A stretch of 62,474 nucleotides of DNA from Pseudoselenomonas ruminantium (GCA_902780915.1 CACZHK010000006.1:1-62474); one strand, 5' to 3'; shown: positions 24,760 to 34,611, numbered from the stretch's first letter. The notes: generated from the letters alone by a model not told the origin. Program-made: numbers and translations.

Positions 24760-26531
24760 AAAAGAATATCATGCTGCTCTTTCTGAGCGATATCAAGACT
24801 GCCAAAGACAGCGGGGCAGTCCTTCTGACCCGCTATGATGATGTGGGCGAAGTGGCCGCCACCAATGAATCTGCCATGAGGAAGCTGGCCGCAGATCTGG
24901 GGGAGGAGCGACTGGACAGGCTCTTTGTCATAGCCACTGACAAGGTGCGCCGGGAAAAGGTGCCCGGAATGGACATCAGCCATCTGGAATTCTTCTGGCA
25001 GCGCCTGCAGGACAAATTCCCCGGCCTGGAGAAAATCACGGCGGTTATTCCCTACGCTGCGGAGGCCTCCATGGATGAGGCCCTGCACAATGTCCTGCTG
25101 GTGGCCGGAGAGCTTCGCCGCTATATAGAGGAGCAGCCTCAGGGTGATGAAATCCTGCTCCATGCAGATACCACCGGGGGCATGCGTCATGCCAACATGA
25201 TGATAGTGGACGTGCTGCGGCTGCTGGAGTACAGCGGGGTGAAGGTTGGCCATATCTACTATTCTCTCTACAGTGAGCGTCGGGTAGATGAGGTGAATGG
25301 CATCTATGATTTGCTGGGGGTAACCTCCGGGGCAGAGGAATTTGTCAATTTCGGCAGTGTCAAGGCTCTGCAGGATTATTTCACCAGCCATAAGCGCACG
25401 CCCGTCATAGCAGCCTTGCTGTCTGCCATGGAAGGGTTCGCCGAAGAGGTGAAGCTGTGCCATCACGGGCGTTTTGCTGCGGCAGTAGAGAAACTGCGGC
25501 AGGCGCTGGAGAGCTTCAGGGCCTATTGCCGGGAGCAGGGTGATGAGGCTCTGGCCAGTGAAGAACTGCTGCTGGCTCAGCTGCTGCCCCGGATCTATAG
25601 GGAATATGCGCCGTTGCTGGAGGGCGAGGCTGATATTCGCGATGAGGTAGCCTGGTGCCTGAACCATGATTACATTCAGCAGGCTTTGACGCTGTATGTG
25701 GAGGGCATCCCTGATTATTTGTTTGGGCAGGGAGCTGTGGCCTTCACTCCTCTGGGGGAAAAAGCCATCACCAGGGCCTGGAAGAAGCAGCGCAGTCCCT
25801 CGGGCTTGCCCTTCTATGCCCTGACCCAGTTCGTGCCCAAGCACCTGCTGGCAGACAAAGATGCAGGACTGGGAATCTTGCAGAAGTCCCTGTTTGAAAA
25901 GAATGCGTATCAGGAGGACTGCCTGAAAAAGGTGAGGCTGGCACTGGGCAAGACTCTGCGGGCTTTTATGAAGTGCGAGAAAGATGATGAAGCAAGGGCT
26001 TTGCTGGAGAAGATAGGGGAGACTCTCAAAGCGGCAGGGCAGGAAGATTGCCTCGGCGTATCTCACTTGGAAGAGGGCAGGGGCTGGCTGGAGGAATGGC
26101 TGTCCTGGCTGCAGGACCCTGCGAAGCTGAAGGCACTGGGGGCGGCAGAGGGCGGCTTTTACGGCAAGCTGTGCCAAGCTATCGCCGACAAGCATTTTTC
26201 AGATTGGCAGGCAGAGAAGTTCCACCTCAGCTATGGGCGGCAGAAACTGCGGGAGTTTGCCCGGGTGCTGACGAACAAATTCACCCAGGATGAACTGCTG
26301 GATATGTTCTTTTCCGTGGAATATGATTATGCCTACAGATTCATGACATACGTTGACAGCGGGCTTTTTGCCCTGGGCATGGAAAGAGAGAGATTCAGGC
26401 GAATCCTGAATGACTATGGCCGGGTGAAGAATGAGCGCAACATCAGCAACCATGCCAGGCGGCAGGCGGAGATGGTGACGGCGGGGGAGATAAAGGCGTT
26501 TTTGTCCGCCTGCCTTGCGAGAATGCGCTGA
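24756..26531 (+). CDS. CARF-HEPN ribonuclease, TM1812/Csx2-Csm6-like (second of two)
   Basis: A 591-residue paralogue-like neighbour of the previous effector. The N-terminal CARF domain starts KKNIMLLFLSDIKTAKDSGA with the loop LHADTTGGMRHANMMIVDVL; the C-terminal HEPN has RX4H at R561-H566 (RNISNH). Overall similarity to the previous protein is clear in CARF and at the HEPN motif but low between them, so they may answer different ring sizes or differ in RNA preference (inference). Last gene of the operon, followed by a terminator. Confidence 0.88.
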   Translation: MKKNIMLLFLSDIKTAKDSGAVLLTRYDDVGEVAATNESAMRKLAADLGEERLDRLFVIATDKVRREKVPGMDISHLEFFWQRLQDKFPGLEKITAVIPYAAEASMDEALHNVLLVAGELRRYIEEQPQGDEILLHADTTGGMRHANMMIVDVLRLLEYSGVKVGHIYYSLYSERRVDEVNGIYDLLGVTSGAEEFVNFGSVKALQDYFTSHKRTPVIAALLSAMEGFAEEVKLCHHGRFAAAVEKLRQALESFRAYCREQGDEALASEELLLAQLLPRIYREYAPLLEGEADIRDEVAWCLNHDYIQQALTLYVEGIPDYLFGQGAVAFTPLGEKAITRAWKKQRSPSGLPFYALTQFVPKHLLADKDAGLGILQKSLFEKNAYQEDCLKKVRLALGKTLRAFMKCEKDDEARALLEKIGETLKAAGQEDCLGVSHLEEGRGWLEEWLSWLQDPAKLKALGAAEGGFYGKLCQAIADKHFSDWQAEKFHLSYGRQKLREFARVLTNKFTQDELLDMFFSVEYDYAYRFMTYVDSGLFALGMERERFRRILNDYGRVKNERNISNHARRQAEMVTAGEIKAFLSACLARMR

Positions 26532-26633
26532 GGGCAAGAGAATTTCATCTGCCGGCAGGAATTGGGCGCCTTCGTGGCGAATGACGCAGGGAAACAGGAT
26601 GTTGACATCGTGACTTCGCGACTTGAAGTGGTG

Positions 26634-26668
26634 GGCTGTTGTATGTTCTTCATATGACAGCCTTTTTT
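26634..26668 (+). terminator. Terminator of the type III operon
   Basis: GGCTGTTGTATG and CATATGACAGCC form an imperfect stem followed by TTTTTT (26663-26668). The preceding 100 bases hold no gene. Confidence 0.7.
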
Positions 26669-26717
26669 CTAAGGGACAGGCGTTATTTAGATCGCGGCCT
26701 ATCGGGGAGGGTTTTCC

Positions 26718-29700
26718 ATGCTGCAGGAATGTCACAAGATATATTGGGAAAGCGATAGGGCGGATTTTATCGAGTCTGTGAAGAAGCGGCTCCGCAGGAA
26801 GAAGAAGGAGTCAGAACAGAGGCAGGACAGCGCCATCTATATCCACTTGCTCTTCCGCCTGCTCAGTTCGGATACCGCCCGGGAGACCAGGGAGGCCATT
26901 GCTGAAGTCATGCCCGAGGCTGTGGTGACGGGCATGACGGAAACTCTCTATGTCAATGAGGATCTGGAGTCCATGCTGCGCATGAACATCACCTTCCTGC
27001 AGCACAGCCATGTGAAGCTGATGGAGTATCTGGGGCCTCCCGAATGCTATGAGGAAGCAGGCAAGACCATCGGGGAGAAGATCAGCCATATACCTCTGGT
27101 GAAGGCTGTAGGCATCTACAGTGCGGGGCTGTCCACGGATTTCCATAAATTTGTCTCCTGCGTGTCCTCCCGCAATGAGGACGTGCCTTTCTTCGGCGCT
27201 ACGGCGGGCATGTTCGAGTTCAGTGCCGATGACAGGAACAGGTTCAGCAATCTCTTTTTTTCCGACAAGTACAATGATGCGGACCAGCAGTATGTGGTGG
27301 GGCAGAAGACTTATTATCAGGGCATCCTGCTGGTGGTGTTCATAGGCGAGGAACTGCATGTGAAGGTGGACTACATCTTCGGCTGGAAGCCCCTGGGCAA
27401 GGAAATGACCATCACCGGCACCTGCGGGAATAATTGCATCTCCCGCATTGACAATATGCGGCCCACGGAGATTTTTCGCCGCTATCTGAAGGTGAACCCG
27501 GACGAGAATTTCGTTTACAATATCTATGAGTTCCCTCTGGCCATCGAACGCAACGGCTGCATCATGGGCAGGGTGGCGCCCCGCTACGACAATGAGGGGC
27601 GGATCTATTTCAGCAGCGATGTGTACGAGGGGGAGAAGGTGCGCCTCACCTATGCCGTCCATGACAATCTGATACAGGAGACGGAGGTGGCCAGCGAATA
27701 TATGTGGGGCTTTGCTCCCGAGGCTATGTATCTGGTCATGTGCGGCAACCGCACTGTGTTCCTGAAGGAAAAGGCCAGGCTGGAGACATATGCCTACCGC
27801 CGCTTTGCCAGCAATCTCATCTGCAATTACGGCACCTCGGAGATTTACTGCCATCACGGCAAGGGCGGCATCTTGAACAGCGCTTTGGTGGCCGTGGGCC
27901 TGCGTGAGGGAAAAGCCTGGCTGAGGGTCTGCGCCGATACCAGCAGCCAGAGGACGGTGCGGGATGTCATCCCCCTGTCCGAGCGCATGGCGGCCTTTTT
28001 GGATGCGGTGACGGAGGAACTGCGGGAGAGCAACCAGGAGCTGAAGAGCATGGCGGAGGCCGCCGAGGCCGCCAGCCGCGCCAAGAGCCAGTTCCTGTCC
28101 AACATGAGCCACGAGATACGCACCCCTATCAATGCGGTGCTGGGCATGGATGAAATGATCATCCGGGAGGCCAAGGAGCCCAATATCCTGGAGTATGCGG
28201 AGAATATCCGCACAGCGGGCACAGCCCTCCTGGGTCTGATCAACGATATCCTGGATTTCTCCAAGATCGAGGCGGGGAAGATGGAGATCATCCCTGTGGA
28301 ATACGCAGTGAGTTCCCTCCTCAACGATCTGGCCAATATGATCAGCCAGCGGGCGGAGAAGAAGGGCCTGGACTTCAGGGTGGAAGCCGCAGAAGATGTG
28401 CCGGGGGTGCTGAAGGGAGATGAGATACGCCTGCGGCAGGTGGTGACCAACATCCTCACCAATGCGGTGAAATACACGGAGCAGGGCAGCGTCACCCTGC
28501 ATTGCGGCTGGGAAAGGACCGGGCCTCATGAAATCTGTCTCAACGTGGCGGTGCAGGATACGGGCATAGGCATCAAGCAGGAGGATATAGAGAAGCTCTT
28601 CCATGCTTTCGAGCGCATCGAGGAGAAGCGGAACCGCACCATCGAGGGCACGGGCCTGGGCATGAACATCACCCAGCGGCTGCTGGAACTCATGGGCAGC
28701 CGCCTGGAGGTGGAGAGCGAGTATGGCGTGGGTTCTGTCTTTTCCTTCAAGGTGAAGCAGCAGGTGGTGGACTGGGCACCCATGGGGGATTATGAGGCAG
28801 CTTACCTGAGCCGCATCCAGCACAAGGAGGCCTACCGGGAGAGCTTCATCGCCCCGGAGGCGAAGATCCTCATCGTGGATGACACAGCCATGAATCTCAC
28901 TGTGGCCAAGGGGCTGCTGAAGGCCACCCAGGTGCAGATGGACACGGCTCTCAGCGGCTATGAATGTCTGGAAAAGGTGCGGGAAGAGCACTATGATCTC
29001 ATCCTGCTTGACCACCGCATGCCTGGCATAGACGGGGTGGAGACTCTCGCCAGCATGAGGGCCATGGAGAAGACCCCCGACTATCCCAACTGGGGCACTC
29101 CTGTCATCGTCCTCACGGCCAACGCTGTCAGTGGCGCCAGGGAAGAATACATGGCGGCAGGCTTTGACGATTACCTTTCCAAGCCCATCGACAGCCAGCA
29201 TCTGGAGGCCGCCCTGCAGAAATACCTGCCCAAGGACAAGGTGCAGGTGGCAGAGGGCGTGGCCATCCAGGAGGGGGCCTCAGAGCTGCCGGACTGGCTG
29301 CAGGAGGTCAGGGGCATAGACCCTGCGGCAGGGGTGGCTCACTGCGGCTCCGTGCCGGCTTATCTGGATGCCCTGCAGGTCTTTACCGAAGCCATAGAGG
29401 GCGGTGCCGGAGAAATAGAGCGCTACTACGAGCAGGAGGCCTGGGGGAACTACACCACCAAGGTCCACGCCCTCAAGAGCAGCGCCCGGGTCATAGGGGC
29501 AGGCGAGCTTTCTGAGAAGGCCAGCCGTCTGGAGGACGCGGGCAACAATGGCTACTGGGAGGAAATCAAGGCGGGCACCGGGCCCATGCTGGACCTCTAC
29601 CGCAGCTTCCTCACGGGCCTTGCGCCCCTGCTGCCGCAGGAGGAAGATGAGGGCGAGAGGCCGCCCATCAGCCCGGAAGAACTGGCGGAAGCCTGGCAGT

Positions 29701-29864
29701 CCCTGGGCGAAGTGGTGAAAAGCTTCGACTTCGACAGCCTGAGCTACATGGTGGCAGAGCTTTCCTCTTATCGCTTGCCCCCCGAGGAAGCAGCCAGGCT
29801 CAAGGCCATCAAGGAGGCCGCCCGCCTGCCGGACTGGGAGAAGCTCAAGGAAATTTTAGGCTGA
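26718..29864 (+). CDS. Hybrid sensor histidine kinase with FIST sensor (first paralogue)
   Basis: A 1048-residue soluble hybrid kinase. Order: FIST_N/FIST_C sensor (about 50-400, with VGIYSAGLSTDFHKFV and PFFGATAGMFEF); HisKA with phospho-acceptor H465 (NMSHEIRTPINAVLG); HATPase_c (LTNAVKYTEQG, then TGLGMNITQRL); receiver with D765 (LLDHRMPG); and a C-terminal Hpt with H917 (KVHALKSSAR). No membrane segments, so a cytoplasmic signal is sensed; FIST domains are thought to bind small ligands such as amino acids. The ATG follows GGGGAGGG. It shares long stretches with the gene at 30816. Confidence 0.92.
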   Translation: MLQECHKIYWESDRADFIESVKKRLRRKKKESEQRQDSAIYIHLLFRLLSSDTARETREAIAEVMPEAVVTGMTETLYVNEDLESMLRMNITFLQHSHVKLMEYLGPPECYEEAGKTIGEKISHIPLVKAVGIYSAGLSTDFHKFVSCVSSRNEDVPFFGATAGMFEFSADDRNRFSNLFFSDKYNDADQQYVVGQKTYYQGILLVVFIGEELHVKVDYIFGWKPLGKEMTITGTCGNNCISRIDNMRPTEIFRRYLKVNPDENFVYNIYEFPLAIERNGCIMGRVAPRYDNEGRIYFSSDVYEGEKVRLTYAVHDNLIQETEVASEYMWGFAPEAMYLVMCGNRTVFLKEKARLETYAYRRFASNLICNYGTSEIYCHHGKGGILNSALVAVGLREGKAWLRVCADTSSQRTVRDVIPLSERMAAFLDAVTEELRESNQELKSMAEAAEAASRAKSQFLSNMSHEIRTPINAVLGMDEMIIREAKEPNILEYAENIRTAGTALLGLINDILDFSKIEAGKMEIIPVEYAVSSLLNDLANMISQRAEKKGLDFRVEAAEDVPGVLKGDEIRLRQVVTNILTNAVKYTEQGSVTLHCGWERTGPHEICLNVAVQDTGIGIKQEDIEKLFHAFERIEEKRNRTIEGTGLGMNITQRLLELMGSRLEVESEYGVGSVFSFKVKQQVVDWAPMGDYEAAYLSRIQHKEAYRESFIAPEAKILIVDDTAMNLTVAKGLLKATQVQMDTALSGYECLEKVREEHYDLILLDHRMPGIDGVETLASMRAMEKTPDYPNWGTPVIVLTANAVSGAREEYMAAGFDDYLSKPIDSQHLEAALQKYLPKDKVQVAEGVAIQEGASELPDWLQEVRGIDPAAGVAHCGSVPAYLDALQVFTEAIEGGAGEIERYYEQEAWGNYTTKVHALKSSARVIGAGELSEKASRLEDAGNNGYWEEIKAGTGPMLDLYRSFLTGLAPLLPQEEDEGERPPISPEELAEAWQSLGEVVKSFDFDSLSYMVAELSSYRLPPEEAARLKAIKEAARLPDWEKLKEILG

Positions 29865-29892
29865 GGGTGCAAAGGGAAAAGCACCCTCTCTG
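29862..29892 (+). terminator. Weak hairpin after first FIST kinase
   Basis: GAGGGTGC and GCACCCTC pair around an A-rich loop directly at the stop codon; only CTCT follows, so it may be an attenuator or RNA-stability hairpin rather than a full terminator. Confidence 0.4.
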
Positions 29893-29979
29893 GCGAATAT
29901 CTCCAGTTAGCGGATAATGTTCGTGAATGCGAGCGCAAGCCCAAGGGAAGGCTTGTGGAAGATAGGAAGGATGGGAGCC

Positions 29980-30765
29980 ATGGAGAAAAGAATACTCCTG
30001 ATTCGCAAGGGAAAGTCCTTTATGCTGAATACACTGGTGAAGAATCTGACCTCAGAGGGCTATGAGCTGATAGAAGCAGAGCCCACTACGGAGGACATAT
30101 GCGACCACAAGGTCAAGACGGATCTGATCCTCATGTTCCTGGGGGACTATGTGGACAAGTCAGCCTCGGCCCTGGTCTATCTGAAGGATATCTGCACCGA
30201 GGAAGACAAGCTGCTGGTGCTGGTGGGCACGGTGCCGGAGATAGACACTGTGACCCAGATTATCCCCGTAGCCCTGGTGGCAGCTTCTTTCCCCCGGCCT
30301 TTTGACATGAAGAAGCTCGTTGCCCAGCTGGATTGGCTGCTGGAGGCCAATGACGACCTGGCCAAGAGGAAGAGCATACTGCTGGTGGACGATGATGGCA
30401 CCTTCCTCAAGATGGTGAAGGACTGGCTCTCGGCCAAGTACCGGGTGACCATCGTCACCTCCGGGGCACAGGCCATGATGTACATCGCGGACAATACCCC
30501 CGACCTCATCCTGCTGGACTATGAGATGCCCGTCATCTCCGGGCCACAGGTGCTGGAAATGATACGGAGCGAGACCAAGGTGGATGGCATACCTGTGATT
30601 TTCCTCACAGGCAAAGGGGACAGGGAAAGCGTCCTGAAGGTGCTGGCCCTGAAGCCTGACGGATACCTCTTGAAATCCATGGAGCGCCCCAAGCTCATCG
30701 CAGCCATAGATGACTTCTTCGAGAAGCGGAAGTACCAGAAGCTGCACGACAGCAATGTGACCTGA
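29980..30765 (+). CDS. Two-receiver response regulator
   Basis: A 261-residue protein with two receiver-like halves. The first (about 1-120, RILLIRKGKSFMLNTLVKNL) is degenerate, with no clear phospho-Asp acidic pair. The second (about 125-255) is complete: ILLVDDDGTFLKM, D180 in LLDYEMPV, and FLTGKGD. There is no DNA-binding or enzymatic output domain, so it probably works by protein contact or as a phosphate relay for the flanking kinases. The start at 29980 is favoured with GGAAGGATGGGAG ahead; upstream ATGs at 29917 and 29971 are alternatives. Confidence 0.85.
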   Translation: MEKRILLIRKGKSFMLNTLVKNLTSEGYELIEAEPTTEDICDHKVKTDLILMFLGDYVDKSASALVYLKDICTEEDKLLVLVGTVPEIDTVTQIIPVALVAASFPRPFDMKKLVAQLDWLLEANDDLAKRKSILLVDDDGTFLKMVKDWLSAKYRVTIVTSGAQAMMYIADNTPDLILLDYEMPVISGPQVLEMIRSETKVDGIPVIFLTGKGDRESVLKVLALKPDGYLLKSMERPKLIAAIDDFFEKRKYQKLHDSNVT

Positions 30766-30815
30766 GTTTGTGGACTGCCAAGCATCAAGCCTTTTTGGGG
30801 TTAAGGAGGATACCT

Positions 30816-33800
30816 ATGATACAGGAATGCCATAGGTTATACTGGAAGACGGACAGGCCGGAGTTCATCGCCTCACTGAAGGAACTCCTGCGGGAGAAGC
30901 GGGCGGAGTCTGAGGCGCGCGGCGATGCCACTGTCTACATCCACCTGCTCTTCTGCATGCTCTGTCAGGTGACTGCCAGTCAGACCCGGGCGGCCATCGA
31001 AGAGGTCTTTCCCGAGGCTGTGGTGACGGGCATGACGGAGACTCTTTTCGGCACCGAGAGCTATGTGCCCATGCTCCGGCTGAATATAACCTTCATGGAG
31101 TCGGCAGAGGTCAGCATTTTGGAATACACAGGCTCCCCCGACCTCTATCACGAAGCGGGGCGGGAGCTGAGCCGCCGCATCCACCGCATGCATGACGTGA
31201 AGGCTGTAGCTCTCTACTGTGCGGGCTTGTCCGTGGATTTCCATCGTTTTGTCAATAATCTGGCCCAGGGCAATGAGGACATTCCCATCTTCGGCGCCAG
31301 TACCGGCATGTTCGAGCTTAGTGCCGACAGCAACAACAGGTTCAGCAACCTTTTCACCATCAATGAAAGGAATGACACTGAGCAGCAGTATGTCATCGGC
31401 CGCGGCATGTACAGGCAGGGCATCGTGCTGGCGGTGTTCACCGGCGTGGATCTCCATGTGCGGGCTGACTATGTCTTTGGCTGGAAGCCGCTGGGCAAGG
31501 AAATGACCATCACCGACATCCGCGGCGAGAACTGCATTTCCCGCATAGACGACATCCGCCCCGTAGAAATCTACCATCGCTATCTGAACGTGCTCCCGGA
31601 TGAGAATTTCGTTTACAATATCTCCGAATTCCCCCTGGCCATCAAGCGCAACGGCTGCCTCATCCCCAGGGTGCCGCCCCGCTATGACGAGGCGGGCAGG
31701 CTTTATTTCAGCAGCGATGTGTACCAGGGGGAGCAGATCAGCCTCACCTATGCAGTGCATGATGACCTCATCCAGGAAACGGAAATAGCCAGCGAATACA
31801 TGTGGGGCTTTGCTCCCCAGTCCCTTTTCCTGATCGTCTGCGGCAACCGCACCCTGTTCCTGAAGGAGAAGGCTCATCTGGAAATAGACAGCTACCGGCG
31901 CTTTGCCAAGTCGCTCATCTGCAACTATGGCACTTCCGAGATCTATTGCCATCATGGCAAAGGTGGCATACTCAACAGTGCCCTGGTGGCGGTGGGCATG
32001 CGGGAGGGTGCGCCGGAGCTGAAGATCAGCGAGAACGTGGATGCCAACAGCCAGCCGCATCGCATCATCCCCCTGTCCGAGCGCATGGCCACCTTCCTGA
32101 CCGCCGTCACCCGGGAACTGGCGGAAAGCAACCGGGAACTGAAGGAAATGGCCCAGGCCGCCGAGGCCGCCAGCAAAGCCAAGAGCCAGTTCCTTTCCAA
32201 TATGAGCCATGAGATACGCACCCCCATCAATGCGGTGCTGGGCATGGACGAGATGATCCTGCGGGAGACCAAGGAGGGCTTCACCCGGGAGTATGCGGAA
32301 CATATCCGCACCGCGGGCACGGCTCTCCTGGGGCTCATCAACGACATTCTGGATTTCTCCAAGATCGAGGCGGGGAAGATGGAGATCATCCCCGTGGAAT
32401 ACGCCGTCAGCTCCATGCTCAACGACCTGGTGAACATGATACGCCAGCGGGCGGAGAAGAAGGGGCTGGAGCTGAAGGTAGAGGCCGCAGAGGATATGCC
32501 CAGCATCCTCCAGGGCGATGAGATACGCCTGAGGCAGATAGTGACCAACATCCTCACCAACGCCGTGAAGTATACGGAGAGAGGCAGCGTCACCCTGTGC
32601 TTTGACTGGGAAAAGACCGGGGAGAACGAAATCAGGCTCTGCGTGGCGGTGAAAGATACGGGCATCGGCATCAGGGAGAAGGATATAGAGCGCCTGTTCC
32701 ATGCTTTCGAGCGCATCGAGGAGAAGCGGAACCGCACCATCGAGGGCACAGGCCTGGGCATGAACATCACCCAGCGGCTGCTGGAACTCATGGGCAGCCG
32801 CCTGGAGGTAGAGAGCGCATACGGCAAAGGCTCTGTCTTTTCTTTCAGGGTGAAGCAGCAGGTGCTGAACTGGCTGCCCATGGGGGACTATGAGGCGGCT
32901 TTCCTCAGCAGCCTCCAGCAGAAATCTGTCTACCGGGAAAGCTTCATCGCCCCGGAGGCCAAAATCCTCATCGTGGACGACACCGCCATGAACCTCACCG
33001 TGGCCAAGGGACTCCTGAAGGCCACGCAGGTGCAGATAGACACGGCTCTCAGTGGCTACGAATGTCTGGAGAAGGTGCAGGGGGAGCACTACGACCTGAT
33101 CCTGCTGGATCACCGCATGCCAGGCATAGACGGGGTAGAGACTCTTGCCAGCATGAAAGAGCTGGAAAAGACCCCGGGCTATCCCAATCTTGGTACCCCT
33201 GTCATCGTCCTCACCGCCAACGCCGTCAGCGGTGCCCGGGAGGAATACATGGCGGCAGGCTTTGACGATTATCTTTCCAAGCCCATAGACAGCCAGCAGC
33301 TGGAGGACACCCTGCAGAAATACCTGCCCCGGGAGAAAGTGCGGGCCGCAGAGGCCGGCGCCCAGACCCAGGCAGAAGAAAAGTGCGAGCTGCCCGGCTG
33401 GCTCCATGAAGTGCAGGGCCTTGACTGCAAGGCAGGGGTAGAGCACTGCGGCTCGGCAGAGGCTTATATGGATGCCCTGACGGTCTTTGCCCAGTCGATA
33501 GATAGCAGCGCCAAGGAAATCCAGCGCTTTTATGAGCGCGAGGACTGGACGAACTACACCACCAAGGTTCACGCCCTCAAGAGCACGGCCAGGGTCATAG
33601 GGGCAGAGGAACTGTCCGACAGGGCCAAGCGGCTGGAGGACGCAGGCAACAATGGTTACTGCGATGAAATAAGGGAAGGCACAGGATCCCTCCTGCAGCT
33701 CTACCGCAGCTTCCGGCATGGCCTGGCTCCCCTGCTGCCACGGGAAGAAGATAACGGCGACAAGCCTCCCATCAGTGACGAAGAACTCTCCGAGGCCTGG

Positions 33801-33974
33801 CAGGCCATGGGAGAGATCGTTGCCAGCTTCGATTATGACAGCCTGGGCTACGTGCTGGAGGAACTTTCCTCCTACAGCCTGCCCGAGGCAGATGCCATAA
33901 AGCTGAAGGAGGTCAAAGATGCCGCACGGCTGCCTGACTGGGAGAAGCTCACGGAGCTTCTGATACTGGGCTGA
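30816..33974 (+). CDS. Hybrid sensor histidine kinase with FIST sensor (second paralogue)
   Basis: A 1052-residue paralogue of the kinase at 26718 with the same order: FIST sensor, HisKA H465, HATPase, receiver D765, Hpt H919. The kinase core and receiver are almost identical to the first copy while the FIST part is more diverged (VALYCAGLSVDFHRFV, PIFGASTGMFELS). This fits a duplication with change of ligand or fine tuning. The start is ATG at 30816 after AAGGAGG. Confidence 0.92.
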   Translation: MIQECHRLYWKTDRPEFIASLKELLREKRAESEARGDATVYIHLLFCMLCQVTASQTRAAIEEVFPEAVVTGMTETLFGTESYVPMLRLNITFMESAEVSILEYTGSPDLYHEAGRELSRRIHRMHDVKAVALYCAGLSVDFHRFVNNLAQGNEDIPIFGASTGMFELSADSNNRFSNLFTINERNDTEQQYVIGRGMYRQGIVLAVFTGVDLHVRADYVFGWKPLGKEMTITDIRGENCISRIDDIRPVEIYHRYLNVLPDENFVYNISEFPLAIKRNGCLIPRVPPRYDEAGRLYFSSDVYQGEQISLTYAVHDDLIQETEIASEYMWGFAPQSLFLIVCGNRTLFLKEKAHLEIDSYRRFAKSLICNYGTSEIYCHHGKGGILNSALVAVGMREGAPELKISENVDANSQPHRIIPLSERMATFLTAVTRELAESNRELKEMAQAAEAASKAKSQFLSNMSHEIRTPINAVLGMDEMILRETKEGFTREYAEHIRTAGTALLGLINDILDFSKIEAGKMEIIPVEYAVSSMLNDLVNMIRQRAEKKGLELKVEAAEDMPSILQGDEIRLRQIVTNILTNAVKYTERGSVTLCFDWEKTGENEIRLCVAVKDTGIGIREKDIERLFHAFERIEEKRNRTIEGTGLGMNITQRLLELMGSRLEVESAYGKGSVFSFRVKQQVLNWLPMGDYEAAFLSSLQQKSVYRESFIAPEAKILIVDDTAMNLTVAKGLLKATQVQIDTALSGYECLEKVQGEHYDLILLDHRMPGIDGVETLASMKELEKTPGYPNLGTPVIVLTANAVSGAREEYMAAGFDDYLSKPIDSQQLEDTLQKYLPREKVRAAEAGAQTQAEEKCELPGWLHEVQGLDCKAGVEHCGSAEAYMDALTVFAQSIDSSAKEIQRFYEREDWTNYTTKVHALKSTARVIGAEELSDRAKRLEDAGNNGYCDEIREGTGSLLQLYRSFRHGLAPLLPREEDNGDKPPISDEELSEAWQAMGEIVASFDYDSLGYVLEELSSYSLPEADAIKLKEVKDAARLPDWEKLTELLILG

Positions 33975-34016
33975 CAGTTGGATAGCAGGCTGGCTGTTGC
34001 CGAAAGGAGCAAAGGC

Positions 34017-34502
34017 ATGGATAAATATATAGCAAAAGACTTGGACACCATCAGGCAGGAATGCCAGGCCGTAGTCAACAAATACGCCCTGGCCGGAGCC
34101 GCCAACGGCATCAACCCCATCCCCGGACTGGATGTGGGAGTGGATGCAGGCATCTGCCTGAAGCTCATGGCAGATGTGCGGGAAAGATTCGGCCTCAAGG
34201 AAGACACCGCCTGGAAACTGCGTCAGTACGAAATCCTCCTGCCCCTGGTGAAGAAGGTCTTTGACTACGCCACCAAGGAAGGCGTCATGTTCCTCTTGAA
34301 AAGCATGGGCAAGCGGTACCTGGGCAAAAGCGCCGCCAAATACGTCCCCCTCATAGGCCAGGGCATCGCCGCCGCCGCAGGCTATGGCATGATGAAATAT
34401 TTCGGCAAGACCTACATAGAGGACTGCTACCAGCTGGCCCAGACCATGCGGGAGAACGATATCAAGGCCGATGTGGTGGAGGGGGAAGTGATGGAGGATT
34501 AG
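34017..34502 (+). CDS. Small DUF697-like protein
   Basis: A 161-residue protein with the N-terminal motif GAANGINPIPGLDVGVDAGICLKLM, like the DUF697/YcjF-type region found beside GTPases, and a glycine-rich hydrophobic segment KYVPLIGQGIAAAAGYGMMKYF (about 108-129) that may insert in the membrane. No GTPase domain is present. It follows the second FIST kinase by 42 bases with GAAAGGAG before the ATG, so probably co-transcribed. Function unknown. Confidence 0.6.
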   Translation: MDKYIAKDLDTIRQECQAVVNKYALAGAANGINPIPGLDVGVDAGICLKLMADVRERFGLKEDTAWKLRQYEILLPLVKKVFDYATKEGVMFLLKSMGKRYLGKSAAKYVPLIGQGIAAAAGYGMMKYFGKTYIEDCYQLAQTMRENDIKADVVEGEVMED

Positions 34503-34563
34503 ATGGGAGAGACAAGCAAACATCATCTTTCCAGCAGGTGCTGTCATGGAATGATGGCAATAT

Positions 34564-34596
34564 AAAAGCCCGGGGCAGGAGAGCCCCGGGCTTTTG
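34564..34596. terminator. Bidirectional terminator between convergent genes
   Basis: AAAAGCCCGGGGC (34564-34576) and GCCCCGGGCTTTT (34583-34595) form a perfect stem with A- and T-rich edges, between the DUF697-like gene and the FtsZ paralogue. Confidence 0.85.
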
Positions 34597-34611
34597 ATGA
34601 TGCGTGTGTTT

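Noticed and set aside
26811..29201. Long antisense open frame opposite the first FIST kinase
   Set aside because: Same composition artefact as above, no start signals.
34017..34502. Possible small GTPase from the DUF697-like context
   Set aside because: No P-loop or G-motifs are present, so only the DUF697-like region is claimed.
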